Positions 1 to 10,192 of a stretch of DNA of 64,000 nt are shown piece after piece. Each line of letters begins with the position of its first letter. Position 1 is the first letter of the stretch. The position numbers were made by a program, and so were the translations under genes. This DNA is from Bacteroidota bacterium (GTDB lineage: Bacteria > Bacteroidota > Bacteroidia > Chitinophagales > Saprospiraceae): NCBI GenBank assembly GCA_024642705.1, contig JAHEAQ010000011.1, positions 22,187 to 86,186 on the forward strand, read 5' to 3'. The notes beneath the pieces were generated by a model that was given only the letters and a program-made list of their open reading frames with translations, was not told where the DNA came from and ran no database searches.

Positions 1-1
1 T

Positions 2-1738
2 AAAATAGATAATACAAGAATGGTCCGCCCATACCCTGAAAGAATAAGTGGTGAGCAACCAAAAAATTTAAAATATAGAGCCAATTGGAATGGTCCAGTT
101 TTGGTTTCTCCGCACAATCCAAATGTAATTTATTATGGATCTCAATATATTATGAAATCAATTGACAGAGGTGTAACATGGGAAACAATGAGCAATGATT
201 TGACCCGAAATGATAAGGAACATCAGGGTTTAGGAGGTATTCCAATATCCAATGAACAAATTACTGCTGAGAGTTACAACAATATTTTCAATATTGAAGA
301 ATCTTTGTTGAGAGAAGGAGTGATTTGGGTTGGTTCAGATGACGGCCTCGTTCACGTTTCCCAAGATAATGGAAAAACTTGGACAAATGTAACTCCAAGT
401 GGACTAAAAGAAAGTATAATTAATGTCGTAGAACCTTCACCTCATGATGCCGCCACTGCATATATCGCTGCTGCTGGATATAAAATGAACGATTTCACCC
501 CATATATTTACAAAACCAACAATTATGGAAAATCATGGGAGAAAATAGTAAAAGGAATTCCAACAAACACATTTGCTCGAAGTGTTAGAGAAGATCCTGA
601 CCGAAAAGGACTTTTATATGCAGGAACAGAAACAGGAGTTTTTGTTTCATTTGATGATGGAGCATTTTGGCAACCTATGCAAAACAATCTTCCAGAGGTC
701 CCAATTACTGACTTAAGAGTAAAACGTCAAGACCTAATTGTCACAACTCAAGGAAGGGCAATTTGGATTTTGGATGACCTCACTCCGCTTCACCAAATTA
801 CAGATAAGGTTGCGCAGTCTGATTATTTTCTTTTCAAACCTCGAGATTCATATGCTGCAACGGCAAGTGCATTTAGCTTGAATGGTGATCAAGGAGAGAA
901 TCCTCCTAGCGGAATGATGTTCAATTATACTTTGAAAAAACAAGTAGCTGAAAATATTCCGATGTCAATAAAAATAATTAACAGTGAAGGGGAGCTTGTT
1001 TATTCAGAGGAAACCAATCAAACTGGTTCTGATTGTGATCAGTTTATAAGGAAACAAATAAACAGAGGAGCTGGTGCCCATGCAATTCAATGGAATATGA
1101 AAGTTGGAATGTTCGATTGCATTAAAGAATTAACAATGACCAACAGTGATTTGAGCGCCTATGATGCATCTCCTGGCAAATATCAAATTGTCTTAAATAT
1201 CGGTGATTTTTCGCAAAGCCAAGATTTTGAAATTAAAATTGATCCAAGAATTGAGAATAGCATTTCAGGTGCCGCTTTGGCATACGTGGAAAGAGAGAAG
1301 CTTTCAAAATCTATTTATGAAAGTGCAAATGAAATGTCAGAAGGTATTCGAGATATGCGCAATGTAAAAAAACAACTTGATTTTATTCTGCAAGTGGCAA
1401 CTTCAGAAGATTTAAAAAAACAGACCACCACATTAATTAACGAAATTGATGATTGGATTGCAAAAATACTCCAAAAAGACTTACGAACTAGTCAAAATAA
1501 TTATCAATTTGAAGCTAGATTATTGGTTAAGTTTAAAGACTTCTTAAATGAAATTGGAGATGGCAACATTCCAGTTACACAAGGAACCAGAGATGTGACA
1601 AAAGATTATTTAGAAATTTGGAATGGTTACTCTAAAGAACTTGATCAACTAAAAAATGTGAATATTGAAGCTTTCAATAAGATTTTATTAAGTCATGAAT
1701 TACCAATGATTTACGTTCCAAAAATTAAACGACCTTAG
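2..1738 (+). CDS. VPS10/sortilin-type BNR beta-propeller protein, C-terminal part (5' end outside window)
   Basis: The reading frame is open to the left edge, so the true start lies upstream and the first internal ATG (position 20) is not the start. What remains matches the second half of the two large paralogues at 28.5 and 35.7 kb: a segment like PHNPNVIYYGSQYI, Asp-box/BNR blades such as SQDNGKTW and FDDGAFW, the RAIWILDDLTPL stretch that ends the propeller, then an Ig-like domain (about residues 275-410) and a helical C-terminal tail. I see no T9SS tail. Such proteins are exported, and often annotated as sortilin-like glycosyl hydrolases, but the substrate is unknown. It converges with the acylase gene 64 bases downstream. 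Family call is firm, function is not. Confidence 0.85.
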   Translation, partial: KIDNTRMVRPYPERISGEQPKNLKYRANWNGPVLVSPHNPNVIYYGSQYIMKSIDRGVTWETMSNDLTRNDKEHQGLGGIPISNEQITAESYNNIFNIEESLLREGVIWVGSDDGLVHVSQDNGKTWTNVTPSGLKESIINVVEPSPHDAATAYIAAAGYKMNDFTPYIYKTNNYGKSWEKIVKGIPTNTFARSVREDPDRKGLLYAGTETGVFVSFDDGAFWQPMQNNLPEVPITDLRVKRQDLIVTTQGRAIWILDDLTPLHQITDKVAQSDYFLFKPRDSYAATASAFSLNGDQGENPPSGMMFNYTLKKQVAENIPMSIKIINSEGELVYSEETNQTGSDCDQFIRKQINRGAGAHAIQWNMKVGMFDCIKELTMTNSDLSAYDASPGKYQIVLNIGDFSQSQDFEIKIDPRIENSISGAALAYVEREKLSKSIYESANEMSEGIRDMRNVKKQLDFILQVATSEDLKKQTTTLINEIDDWIAKILQKDLRTSQNNYQFEARLLVKFKDFLNEIGDGNIPVTQGTRDVTKDYLEIWNGYSKELDQLKNVNIEAFNKILLSHELPMIYVPKIKRP

Positions 1739-1802
1739 ATTCTTGAAATAGTAAAAATTAAAAACTAATAAGTGATAATGAATTCTAAATTTGCATTTGA
1801 GT

Positions 1803-4199
1803 TTAATTGTTGGATGGTTTCAAACTTATTTTTTGAGCAGTGACGCTCATAATTTTATTTTTACTATAAAACATAGGAAAGTATTTATCCTGAGCCCAAT
1901 GTTCGAAAAGATTTTTGTAAAATGGGGAATCTGGATTTCCAGATTGTCCTGGGCTATTGGTAAATAATGCGTGATCCCAATTCCCAGTGTCAATAACTAC
2001 TTTGAAAGAAGCACCACTGGATTGATTGTAATTGCCGCCTGTACTTCCTACTGTATAAGAATTCCCCCCTCGTGGATAAGGACCAACATTTAATTTTTTT
2101 TGTAAATCGGCATTTACTATATTTCCTAAAGGATGAAACAACTCAATATGTTTGTTTGCAATTTGGCCGTATTGCCACTTAGATTGGTCGACACCTAGTC
2201 TGCTTTCAAGATTTGTTACAGCAATATCCAAACAATCCATTAAAAAATCATCTCTCCCTTTTATTGGATCTACCCCAAAATTACCATCTGGGAAGTTTAA
2301 TCTTTCAATAACTTTGTAAATTTGCATGCTTATCAATTTCTGCCCTTCTGTGGGCACTAATTTCTCCACAATTTTCCTTGACAATGTATTTTCCCATTCT
2401 ACATAAATTGCTGCTTCAATAGAGCGCACATTTAATTCATAATCTTTCCATTTATTTAGTTTTTCTAGGGCATGATTAGTTGATGAAATATTCGAGCTTA
2501 AGTTTTCTAGTAATGGAACAAGTGTTCTTGCAGGAATTGATACATAATCTGTTTGCAAGGCAGCCAAATCATTAACTGTAAATTTCTTACCTGAACTTAA
2601 TACCTCTTCCAAACGCAAACCTCGGTAAGGATCTGACCATTCATAGCCAATCGCATTCCATTGATCATACGTTAAAGGCGTTACATTTTGATTAGCAGTT
2701 GAAAAATATCCTTTTTTAGGATTTAAAATATGTGGTTTATTGATGATTGGCAAATACCCATCCCATTCCATAGTTCCATCACCAAGTACAGGAATCAATC
2801 CACTAAAATTTGGTCTAATTGGAGCGATTCCTACCGCTTGCCACCCAATATTACCAGATTTATCAGCCCAAATCATATTCTCTCCAGGGATATTAGAATA
2901 ATTGCAAGCAACTCTAAAATCGTCAAAGTTTTTTGCTTGGTCAATTCTTAGACTTGCTAAATATGGAGCCCCTCCAATTTCTAGCCACCCACATTTTACA
3001 GCAAATGCAACATTTTCTTTTTCATTTCGAAATGTTACTGGACCATGAACTGTGTATTCCAATTTGACTTCATGATCTTCTTGTCCTTTGACTTTTATTG
3101 TTTCAGAAATGACTTTAAAGTCCACCCATTTATCATTGTACCAATATTGATTTTTATTTTTTGGATTTATTTTATAGACGTACAAATCTTCGGCATCAGT
3201 GCTAAATACAGTAAGTCCCCATGCACCGTATTCATTATGCCCAATAGAAATGCCAGGTATTTCAGGTTCCCCACCACCAATAACATTCCAGCCTGGCCCC
3301 ACCAAATGGGCCATATATCTTAATGAAGGAGTGGATTGGGTTCTGTGCGGATCATTAGCCATTATTGGATACCCACTGGCAGAATAATCACCTGAAACAA
3401 TCCAATTATTTGAACCAATACTAAAATCCTTATTATCTATCAATTCATTCGAATTATCTTCTAATGCCCAATCCGAATAATTAGATCTAGAATCAATACC
3501 CGCGACTAGATCTTCTGCTCTAAATCTAACAGGCCTTCTGTATGCATTATAAAGCTCTAGTATGTCATCATCAAACCATTTTGGATTAATCGATGCATCA
3601 AAATTTAAATTAGGATCTTTGGGGTGAAAATAATTGAATTCTTTGGTTCCTTCAACTCCAATAGCAGCAACTTGTCTGGCAGTTAATAATTCATCACCAA
3701 TATTACCAAGCAATCCTTGGTGTCTTGAAATAACGATTTCAGGCGTCCACTTTTGAGGCAATATTCCTAATAGATTAAATTCTATCGGTAATTCTTCTTT
3801 ATGTGCCAACACATAATCTATATATGTATTTACACCTTCTGTAAAAGCTTTAATAATCGAGGACCCATTGTTATGGTAATGATTTAATTCTGCTTCAATG
3901 TCACCTCTAAATTTAAACAACCTAGTTCCAATATCTCTTTTAAGAGCCGAAGGACCTAGAATCTCGGCAACAGTACCTGAAGATTGTCTTCGCCAAATTT
4001 CAAACTGAAACAGCCTGTCTCTTGCAGCGTTCCACCCTTGAGCATAGAATAAATCCCTTTCAGTTTGCGCATAAATATGTGAAACACCCCAACTGTCCAC
4101 AAATATCTCGACCTCTTTTTCTAATCCATTAATTTTGTATTCTTGAGCTGAAAGTAAATTAAAATTAAGAACCAGAAAAAGAAATAGGACAGTCTTCAT
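1803..4199 (-). CDS. Penicillin acylase family Ntn hydrolase (secreted)
   Basis: 798-residue precursor with a Sec signal peptide (MKTVLFLFLVLNFNLLSAQ). The family makes one precursor that cleaves itself into alpha and beta chains; the new N-terminal Ser of the beta chain is the nucleophile that hydrolyses amide bonds (beta-lactam side chains, acyl-homoserine lactones or other N-acyl compounds). Here IGSNNW places the nucleophile at Ser263 followed by Asn-Asn-Trp, as in the family. The C-terminus carries the typical GGNSYTVG and NSPGQSGNPDSP segments. Length fits a normal member. The gene starts 6 bases after the stop of the small coiled-coil gene, so the two are likely co-transcribed. The substrate cannot be told from sequence; quorum-signal or peptide-amide turnover are both possible. 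Confidence 0.93.
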   Translation of the reverse strand: MKTVLFLFLVLNFNLLSAQEYKINGLEKEVEIFVDSWGVSHIYAQTERDLFYAQGWNAARDRLFQFEIWRRQSSGTVAEILGPSALKRDIGTRLFKFRGDIEAELNHYHNNGSSIIKAFTEGVNTYIDYVLAHKEELPIEFNLLGILPQKWTPEIVISRHQGLLGNIGDELLTARQVAAIGVEGTKEFNYFHPKDPNLNFDASINPKWFDDDILELYNAYRRPVRFRAEDLVAGIDSRSNYSDWALEDNSNELIDNKDFSIGSNNWIVSGDYSASGYPIMANDPHRTQSTPSLRYMAHLVGPGWNVIGGGEPEIPGISIGHNEYGAWGLTVFSTDAEDLYVYKINPKNKNQYWYNDKWVDFKVISETIKVKGQEDHEVKLEYTVHGPVTFRNEKENVAFAVKCGWLEIGGAPYLASLRIDQAKNFDDFRVACNYSNIPGENMIWADKSGNIGWQAVGIAPIRPNFSGLIPVLGDGTMEWDGYLPIINKPHILNPKKGYFSTANQNVTPLTYDQWNAIGYEWSDPYRGLRLEEVLSSGKKFTVNDLAALQTDYVSIPARTLVPLLENLSSNISSTNHALEKLNKWKDYELNVRSIEAAIYVEWENTLSRKIVEKLVPTEGQKLISMQIYKVIERLNFPDGNFGVDPIKGRDDFLMDCLDIAVTNLESRLGVDQSKWQYGQIANKHIELFHPLGNIVNADLQKKLNVGPYPRGGNSYTVGSTGGNYNQSSGASFKVVIDTGNWDHALFTNSPGQSGNPDSPFYKNLFEHWAQDKYFPMFYSKNKIMSVTAQKISLKPSNN

Positions 4200-4205
4200 A
4201 AATAT

Positions 4206-4619
4206 TTATTTTTTATCAATTTTTTCAATCACTTGCTCCAACTCTTTGAATAAACTCTCCATTTCATTTTCTAATTTGGAAGTATCCTCCTGATTCAATT
4301 CTTGTCCTTTTTCTTTCAACTTCTGAATGGATTTTTCTAACTCAGTTTTTTTGGATTCCAAGTTGTCATAATCAATATTAGAAATTTTTTCTTTAACTGA
4401 AGCAATCAATTCGGTAAATTTATTAATTGTGTTGTCATACTTACCCTCATCGAATTTGTTCTTTTCTGATACTACCAATGTTTTAATTTCAGATCCAAGA
4501 GCTTTTACTTTATCGACAATTTTTTCAGCTTGCTCCTTTTCTTGATCATTTCCTAGAAAATAATTGTACCCAAGGATAAGTAAAAGGGCTAAAATTGCAA
4601 TTTTGATTAAAGACTTCAT
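4206..4619 (-). CDS. Small membrane-anchored coiled-coil protein
   Basis: 137 residues: one hydrophobic N-terminal segment (about residues 4-22, KIAILALLLILGYNYFLG) followed by a highly charged Lys/Glu-rich helix through to the C-terminus, with heptad-like spacing of Leu/Ile. No lipobox Cys, so the N-terminus is probably an uncleaved anchor with the coiled coil outside. No known domain recognised. It lies just upstream of the penicillin acylase gene (6-base gap, same strand), suggesting a two-gene operon; a scaffold or chaperone role for the acylase is only a guess. Confidence 0.75.
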   Translation of the reverse strand: MKSLIKIAILALLLILGYNYFLGNDQEKEQAEKIVDKVKALGSEIKTLVVSEKNKFDEGKYDNTINKFTELIASVKEKISNIDYDNLESKKTELEKSIQKLKEKGQELNQEDTSKLENEMESLFKELEQVIEKIDKK

Positions 4620-5035
4620 TTTTGTTTTGTTATAGCTGTGATTAATTTAATAAATTTGTTTTCAATTCAAGCAACAATACGGAATTAAATTTCATTCATT
4701 TTAAAATTAGATTTTCGATAGATGAATGTTTTTTATCTATATAATGTAAAGAATCCATAAGTGCTAACTTTTTGAAATGCTTCGTTTATAAAACTCAAAC
4801 GAACAATCTTATTCTATTTTTATTTATTTCCAACCTACTGTTTTTAATTGACCATAAATAATTTTTCACTCCTAAACCTTTGAAATTAGTTAAAGGATCT
4901 CTTCATTAATTTTATTTAACATATTAAAATAGGATATCTAAATAGTCACCGATCGAATCCGTTTTGATGGTTTAAAACCTAATTTCTAGAAAAAATATTC
5001 GTAATTTCGCCCTCTAATTTAAAAAACAGTTCTTA
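4620..5035. other. Divergent intergenic region before leuS, no gene seen
   Basis: 416 AT-rich bases between divergent genes. No convincing ORF or RNA gene. Two small inverted repeats are visible: TTCGTTT/AAACGAA at 4781-4803 and an ATAGAT/ATCTAT pair near 4718-4741. TAATTTCG at 5002-5009 resembles a Bacteroidota -7 box (TAnnTTTG) about 27 bases before the leuS ATG, but no matching -33 element lies at proper spacing. Confidence 0.5.
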
Positions 5036-7903
5036 ATGGATTACAATTCAGCACAGATAGAATCAAAATGGAAAAAATATTGGGAAAAACATCAAGTTTA
5101 CAAAGTAGACATTGATACAACCAAGCCAAAATATTATGTTTTGGATATGTTTCCTTATCCATCTGGATCAGGCTTACATGTTGGCCATCCATTAGGATAT
5201 ATTGCTTCAGATATCTATTCAAGATACAAAAGAATGAATGGTTTCAATGTTCTCCATCCTATGGGATATGATGCATTCGGACTTCCAGCAGAGCAATATG
5301 CCATTCAATCGGGTGTACATCCAGCAAAGTCAACAGACGAAAATATAGAAAGATATAGAGCCCAACTAGACAATATAGGTTTCAGTTTTGATTGGGACCG
5401 ACAAGTAAAAACCTCAGATCCTCACTATTACAAATGGACGCAATGGATTTTCCTCGAACTTTTTCATCATTATTACGATCTGGATCAAAATAAAGCAGTA
5501 CCTATTGACCAGCTGGTAACCTCATTTGAAGAAAATGGAAGCACATCGATTAATGCATTTCATAATCATGAAGAATCATTCACCAGTGCACAATGGAAAG
5601 CATATTCGAAAAAACAAAAGAATGATATTTTGATGAATTATCGTCTTGCTTATCGAAAGACAGGATATGTTAATTGGTGTGAAGCATTAGGAACAGTTCT
5701 GGCTAATGATGAAGTTAAAGATGGGTATTCCGAAAGAGGTGGTCATCCAGTTGAACAAAGAGCAATGATGCAATGGTCTTTAAGAATCACTGCTTATGCA
5801 GAGCGACTATTAAATGGGTTGTCAAAAGTGGATTGGTCTTCAGCGCTTGTAGCCATGCAAAACAATTGGATTGGAAAATCCGAAGGTGCCCAAATCTTTT
5901 TTGAAATAAAAGATAGTGATGAAAAGTTAGAGGTATTTACGACAAGAGCAGATACAATTTTTGGGGCAACCTATATGGTTTTAGCTCCAGAACATGACTT
6001 AGTTGATTTGATAACAACTACAGATCAAAAAAATGCTGTTGAGACTTACATTGATTATGTTAAGCGAAGGTCTGAAGTAGATCGGATGTCTGAAACAAAA
6101 GAAGTTACTGGAGAATTTACTGGTGCATTTGCCATTAATCCATTTACAAATGAAGAAATTCCAATTTGGATAGGTGAATATGTGCTAAAAGATTATGGAA
6201 CAGGTGCAATAATGGCTGTTCCAAGCGATGATGATAGAGACAAAGCTTTTGCAACAAAATTCGGTTTAAAAATTATAGATGTCGTGGATAAAAGTGAATA
6301 TCCGGGAGCTAGTCTGCATGATAAATTGGGAAAAATTATCAATTCAGATTTTTTAAATGGATTGGAGGTACCAATTGCCATAGAGAAAATGTTTCAGAAA
6401 ATTCAAGAGCGAGGTATTGGTGCGCGGAAAGTAAATTATAAATTAAGAGACGCAAATTTCAGCAGACAAAGATATTGGGGAGAACCCTTTCCTATAAAGT
6501 TTGATGCTGATGATATCGCTATTCCACTAAAAATTTCAGAATTACCACTTGAATTGCCAGAGCTTGAGGATTTCAAACCTACTTCAGATGGAAAATCACC
6601 TTTGGCAAGATTGGATTCTTGGATGAAAACTGCAGATGGAATGCTGAGAGAAACAGACACTATGCCTGGATATGCAGGTTCTTCATGGTATTTTTTGAGA
6701 TATATGGATGCCAAAAATGAAAATTCTTTTGCGAGTAAAGAAGCATTAAATTATTGGCAAGATGTGGATTTGTACATTGGAGGCACGGAGCATGCTGTTG
6801 GCCATCTAATGTATTCCAGGTTTTGGCACAAATTCCTTTATGATCTTGGTTTCGTTCCAACAGAAGAGCCGTTTAAAAAATTGATTAATCAAGGAATGAT
6901 TCAGGGTGTTATTGAATACATTTATTTGAGTAAGGAAAAAGTTAATGGTAATAGCAAATTTGTATGCTCCAAACTTGTCGAGCAAAAATACAATGAAGAA
7001 GATTTTGCTAAAATTCCAGTATATGTCGATTTTGTTCAAAAATATGGTTCTCCAGATTCTTTCATGAATATTTCATCGATCAAAAAATTTCTAGATTGGC
7101 GTCCAGAATATCAAAATGCAATTTTTGAATGTGGACAAGGAATCTTTCAAAATGGTAAATTCACCTCTATCACAAATGGTTTGGATAGTATTTTGTTTAC
7201 TAAATCTGAAGTCGGTAAGATGTCCAAACGATATTTTAATGTAGTGAATCCAGACGATGTAGTTGCCACTTATGGTGCAGACTGTTTTAGAATGTATGAA
7301 ATGTTCTTAGGTCCAATAGAACAATCCAAACCATGGGACACTAATGGGATTGATGGAATATCAAAGTTTTTGAGAAAATATTGGAGCTTATTTTTTGATG
7401 AAAATGGGAAAAATATAATTTCAGACATTGCCCCAGATGAAAAAGAATTAAAGATTCTGCATACCGCAATCAAAAAAGTAAATGAGGATGTGGTAAGATT
7501 TTCATTTAACACTTCAATTTCAGCTTTTATGGTGGCTGTAAATGAACTCAGAAAGATCGGATGCCACAAAAGAGCTATCCTCAATGAATTAAATAAATTA
7601 TTGGCACCTTTTGCTCCATTTATAACGGAAGAGATCAATGAAATTTTAGGATATGACTCTTCGATTCATACCTCTAAGTATCCTGTTCACAATCCAAAAT
7701 ATTTGGTTGAGTCAAGTATTTTGTATCCGATTTGTTTTAATGGAAAAAAGAGAGGAGAAGCTTCTTTTTCAGCTTCATCCAGCAATAACGAAATCACCGA
7801 AGAATTAAAAAAGCTTGATGTATTCAAAAAATATTCAGAAGGAGTTACCGTTCGAAAAATAATTGTAGTACCAGGTAGAATGATTAATATTGTGGTAGGA
7901 TAA
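5036..7903 (+). CDS. leuS: Leucyl-tRNA synthetase
   Basis: Class Ia synthetase that charges tRNA-Leu in the cytoplasm. The HIGH-type signature is HVGH at residues 48-51 within PSGSGLHVGHPLGY, and KMSKS appears as KMSKR at 728-732. The editing (CP1) domain occupies roughly residues 230-430 (LEVFTTRADTIFGATYMVLAPEH), and the C-terminal anticodon-binding domain follows KMSKR. At 955 residues it is longer than the E. coli enzyme (about 860), mainly through extra sequence at about 105-200 and an insertion at about 620-720 between the catalytic core and KMSKR; such lengthening is usual in Bacteroidota. The start sits directly after a TTCTTA stretch with no clear Shine-Dalgarno, normal for the phylum. 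Confidence 0.98.
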   Translation: MDYNSAQIESKWKKYWEKHQVYKVDIDTTKPKYYVLDMFPYPSGSGLHVGHPLGYIASDIYSRYKRMNGFNVLHPMGYDAFGLPAEQYAIQSGVHPAKSTDENIERYRAQLDNIGFSFDWDRQVKTSDPHYYKWTQWIFLELFHHYYDLDQNKAVPIDQLVTSFEENGSTSINAFHNHEESFTSAQWKAYSKKQKNDILMNYRLAYRKTGYVNWCEALGTVLANDEVKDGYSERGGHPVEQRAMMQWSLRITAYAERLLNGLSKVDWSSALVAMQNNWIGKSEGAQIFFEIKDSDEKLEVFTTRADTIFGATYMVLAPEHDLVDLITTTDQKNAVETYIDYVKRRSEVDRMSETKEVTGEFTGAFAINPFTNEEIPIWIGEYVLKDYGTGAIMAVPSDDDRDKAFATKFGLKIIDVVDKSEYPGASLHDKLGKIINSDFLNGLEVPIAIEKMFQKIQERGIGARKVNYKLRDANFSRQRYWGEPFPIKFDADDIAIPLKISELPLELPELEDFKPTSDGKSPLARLDSWMKTADGMLRETDTMPGYAGSSWYFLRYMDAKNENSFASKEALNYWQDVDLYIGGTEHAVGHLMYSRFWHKFLYDLGFVPTEEPFKKLINQGMIQGVIEYIYLSKEKVNGNSKFVCSKLVEQKYNEEDFAKIPVYVDFVQKYGSPDSFMNISSIKKFLDWRPEYQNAIFECGQGIFQNGKFTSITNGLDSILFTKSEVGKMSKRYFNVVNPDDVVATYGADCFRMYEMFLGPIEQSKPWDTNGIDGISKFLRKYWSLFFDENGKNIISDIAPDEKELKILHTAIKKVNEDVVRFSFNTSISAFMVAVNELRKIGCHKRAILNELNKLLAPFAPFITEEINEILGYDSSIHTSKYPVHNPKYLVESSILYPICFNGKKRGEASFSASSSNNEITEELKKLDVFKKYSEGVTVRKIIVVPGRMINIVVG

Positions 7904-7967
7904 AGGAAATTAGACAGCAAGGTATCAAGTTTTGAAGTTTCAATACCGTGTGAAATAAGAGCATTAT

Positions 7968-9929
7968 CTAATGCTCCATTATCTTAAAACTCGTTCGTCT
8001 ATTTTCCTGGTGTTCATCTTCTGAGCAGGTTTCACAATAACAATTAATTGCTGGTCTGGATTCACCTAATCCAATGGCAATCATTCTATCCTTATTTATA
8101 CCTATAGATACTAAGTAGTTAACTGCCGCCTGAGCTCTAGCCTGAGATAGTGTCATGTTAAAATCGTCTTTACCTCTGCAGTCCGTATGAGAAAACAATT
8201 GAATCTTTACATTAGGATTGTTATTGAGCATGCTTCCCAAATTGTTCAAGGAAGGCTTTGCGTCATTCCTGATAAATGATTCATTATAATCATAATAGAT
8301 ATTCTCTAAAATGATTTCACGGTCTGTATAAATCTTTTCAAGTAATAAATCGAGATTATAAGTTTTTTCACCATTTAATGGAACATCCTTTGGAACAAAA
8401 TTTTTAATTTCTGTCAAATACCCATTTTTGGAAGCCCGCACTGTATAAGTTTGGCCTGCTTCAATATCTATTACGATAAAAGCTTTATTTCCACTTGTTA
8501 TTTTACTAATCCCTGACTTTGATTCGACTTCAATTTCAACGGAAGGTAAGTTTTGTTTTCCTACAACACCACTCAATGGATCATCATCAACGAGATATTT
8601 GTTTTCATATGATTTAATAGCCAAATAAAGTTTGAGTTCTCCTTTATCTTTTTCTACTGTAACAACTTCTTCTATTGGAACATCAATTATGCTAGACTTG
8701 AAAGCATAAATATCATCTTCATCGCTTCCTTTTCGCGAGGATGAAAAATAACCTGCAAATTCGCCAGTAGTTTTTCTTTTATTGATATCCACTATATAAC
8801 AAAAATCATCCGCTCCAGAATTAATGGGTGGCTTCAAATTTTCAATATCAGACCAAGAACCATCTTCTGTTAAGTACACTTTGAAAATATCAAGGCCTCC
8901 CATTCCAGGCCATCCATCAGAAGAAAAATAAAGAGTGTCTTCATAAATAAAAGGAAATTTTTCATTTCCAATGCTATTTACTTTATTGCCTAATAATAGT
9001 GGTTCATCCCACCCTTTTTCATTTTTTGTGCTGTAATATAAATCATAACCACCAAAACCACTTTCAAGTTGAGCTGCAAAAAACAAAATACTATCATTTG
9101 AATGGAGACTTGGGTGCCCATAATTCACTCTTTCTTGCACAAAATTCAAGTAATCAGGTTCTGACCATCCATTATTAGTTCTTTTACTGTGCATTAATTT
9201 ACAATAATCATCATCGATTTCACTTTTACACCTCGTAAAAAATATTTCTGAAAAATCAGAATTAAAACAAGCAGTCCCATCATTGTTTGTGCTGTTGATA
9301 TTTGAATCAAATGGCACAGCTTCCTTACTATATGGATTAACAATGTATAAATCTGAAAACCAATGGCCAGTCCAATTGTAAATACCTTCATTCTTTGCAT
9401 TGTTTCTATCTGAAGTAAAAACCAATTGGTTGCCCTCAAAAATTGTAGGGGCATAATCTGAATAAGGAGAGTTCTGATCAATTTTCTGAACACTAATAGG
9501 AGATTTACCGACTTGTTCATTCCATTCTATAGCAAGAATACACTCAGAAATTTCTCTAGAAACTGCAGCAGTATTTCCGTTTCTTTCTTGGACTGCACGA
9601 AAAACTCGAACTGCTTCATTGTATTGCTCATTTTTTTTCAACGCATATCCCAATTTCTCAAGTGCTTTATCTCCAAAATTTAAATCAAAAGCATTTTTAT
9701 ACCATTCTATAGCAGAAGGAATATTATTTATTTCATTATAGGATTCTGCAATTAAATATGCTTTTCTAGCTTTTATTTCTGGATAATCGATTCGATCAAA
9801 TTCATCGCTTAACATATTAATTGCTACAGCAAACTGCTTTCTGTCATATGCCATTTCACCATCCTTAATTTTCTGAGTAAATGTGCAAGAAGTGACAGTG
9901 AAAATTAGTACAAGAAATATGGCTCGCAT
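7968..9929 (-). CDS. PorE-like OmpA-family lipoprotein (TPR, propeller, CRD, OmpA-C)
   Basis: 653 residues from the ATG at 9929, chosen because it begins a lipoprotein signal (MRAIFLVLIFTVTSC, lipid Cys15); an upstream ATG at 10064 would add 45 unsuitable residues. Domains in order: TPR repeats (about 20-130), a PD40/WD40-like propeller (about 150-430; repeated NQLVFTSDRN, SEIFFTRC, LYFSSDGWPGMGGLDIF), a carboxypeptidase-regulatory-like fold (about 450-530) and an OmpA C-terminal peptidoglycan-binding domain (about 535-653; HTDCRG and LSQARAQAAVNYL). This order is that of PorE, a Porphyromonas T9SS component anchored to peptidoglycan, so an outer-membrane anchor for secretion or motility machinery is likely. 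T9SS cargo is encoded nearby, but paralogues with other roles share this layout. Confidence 0.8.
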   Translation of the reverse strand: MRAIFLVLIFTVTSCTFTQKIKDGEMAYDRKQFAVAINMLSDEFDRIDYPEIKARKAYLIAESYNEINNIPSAIEWYKNAFDLNFGDKALEKLGYALKKNEQYNEAVRVFRAVQERNGNTAAVSREISECILAIEWNEQVGKSPISVQKIDQNSPYSDYAPTIFEGNQLVFTSDRNNAKNEGIYNWTGHWFSDLYIVNPYSKEAVPFDSNINSTNNDGTACFNSDFSEIFFTRCKSEIDDDYCKLMHSKRTNNGWSEPDYLNFVQERVNYGHPSLHSNDSILFFAAQLESGFGGYDLYYSTKNEKGWDEPLLLGNKVNSIGNEKFPFIYEDTLYFSSDGWPGMGGLDIFKVYLTEDGSWSDIENLKPPINSGADDFCYIVDINKRKTTGEFAGYFSSSRKGSDEDDIYAFKSSIIDVPIEEVVTVEKDKGELKLYLAIKSYENKYLVDDDPLSGVVGKQNLPSVEIEVESKSGISKITSGNKAFIVIDIEAGQTYTVRASKNGYLTEIKNFVPKDVPLNGEKTYNLDLLLEKIYTDREIILENIYYDYNESFIRNDAKPSLNNLGSMLNNNPNVKIQLFSHTDCRGKDDFNMTLSQARAQAAVNYLVSIGINKDRMIAIGLGESRPAINCYCETCSEDEHQENRRTSFKIMEH

Positions 9930-9961
9930 AGACTTAATTTGCTCTTTAATGTAATAACGAT

Positions 9962-9993
9962 AAAAGATACGAATAGTTATGAAAACCTTCAAC
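9962..9993 (-). promoter_or_regulatory. Candidate Bacteroidota-type promoter of the PorE-like gene
   Basis: On the minus strand, GTTG is followed after 20 bases by TATCTTTT. This resembles the primary sigma consensus of Bacteroidota (TTTG, 17-23 bases, TAnnTTTG) and lies about 35 bases before the chosen ATG at 9929. It supports that start over the upstream ATG at 10064. Confidence 0.4.
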
Positions 9994-10192
9994 AAAATAA
10001 GAATAGGAATACTATTTAACTCGTTTTCATTATTTAATTGGTCAAAAAACGATACAAAAAACATTCCCTTTAAGTTTATTTCTTATTGTTATTTGATATT
10101 TAATAAGGATGAAATTCTTTTGGAAAAGAGTGTGAAAAAAATCACGCTCAAAGGTCGATTTGATTTAGGAGAAATAAAAAAAATCTTAAAAA

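Noticed and set aside
6900..7220. Possible frameshift or insertion element in leuS before KMSKR
   Set aside because: The frame is intact and this insertion is a known trait of Bacteroidota leucyl-tRNA synthetases.
6436..7638. Several long minus-strand ORFs inside leuS
   Set aside because: They lie wholly within a gene with intact catalytic motifs and their translations resemble nothing; shadows of the coding frame.
7904..7967. Candidate terminator hairpin between leuS and the PorE-like gene
   Set aside because: Only 5-bp stems (GGTAT/ATACC, TTTCA/TGAAA) with mismatches and no T-run; too weak to list.
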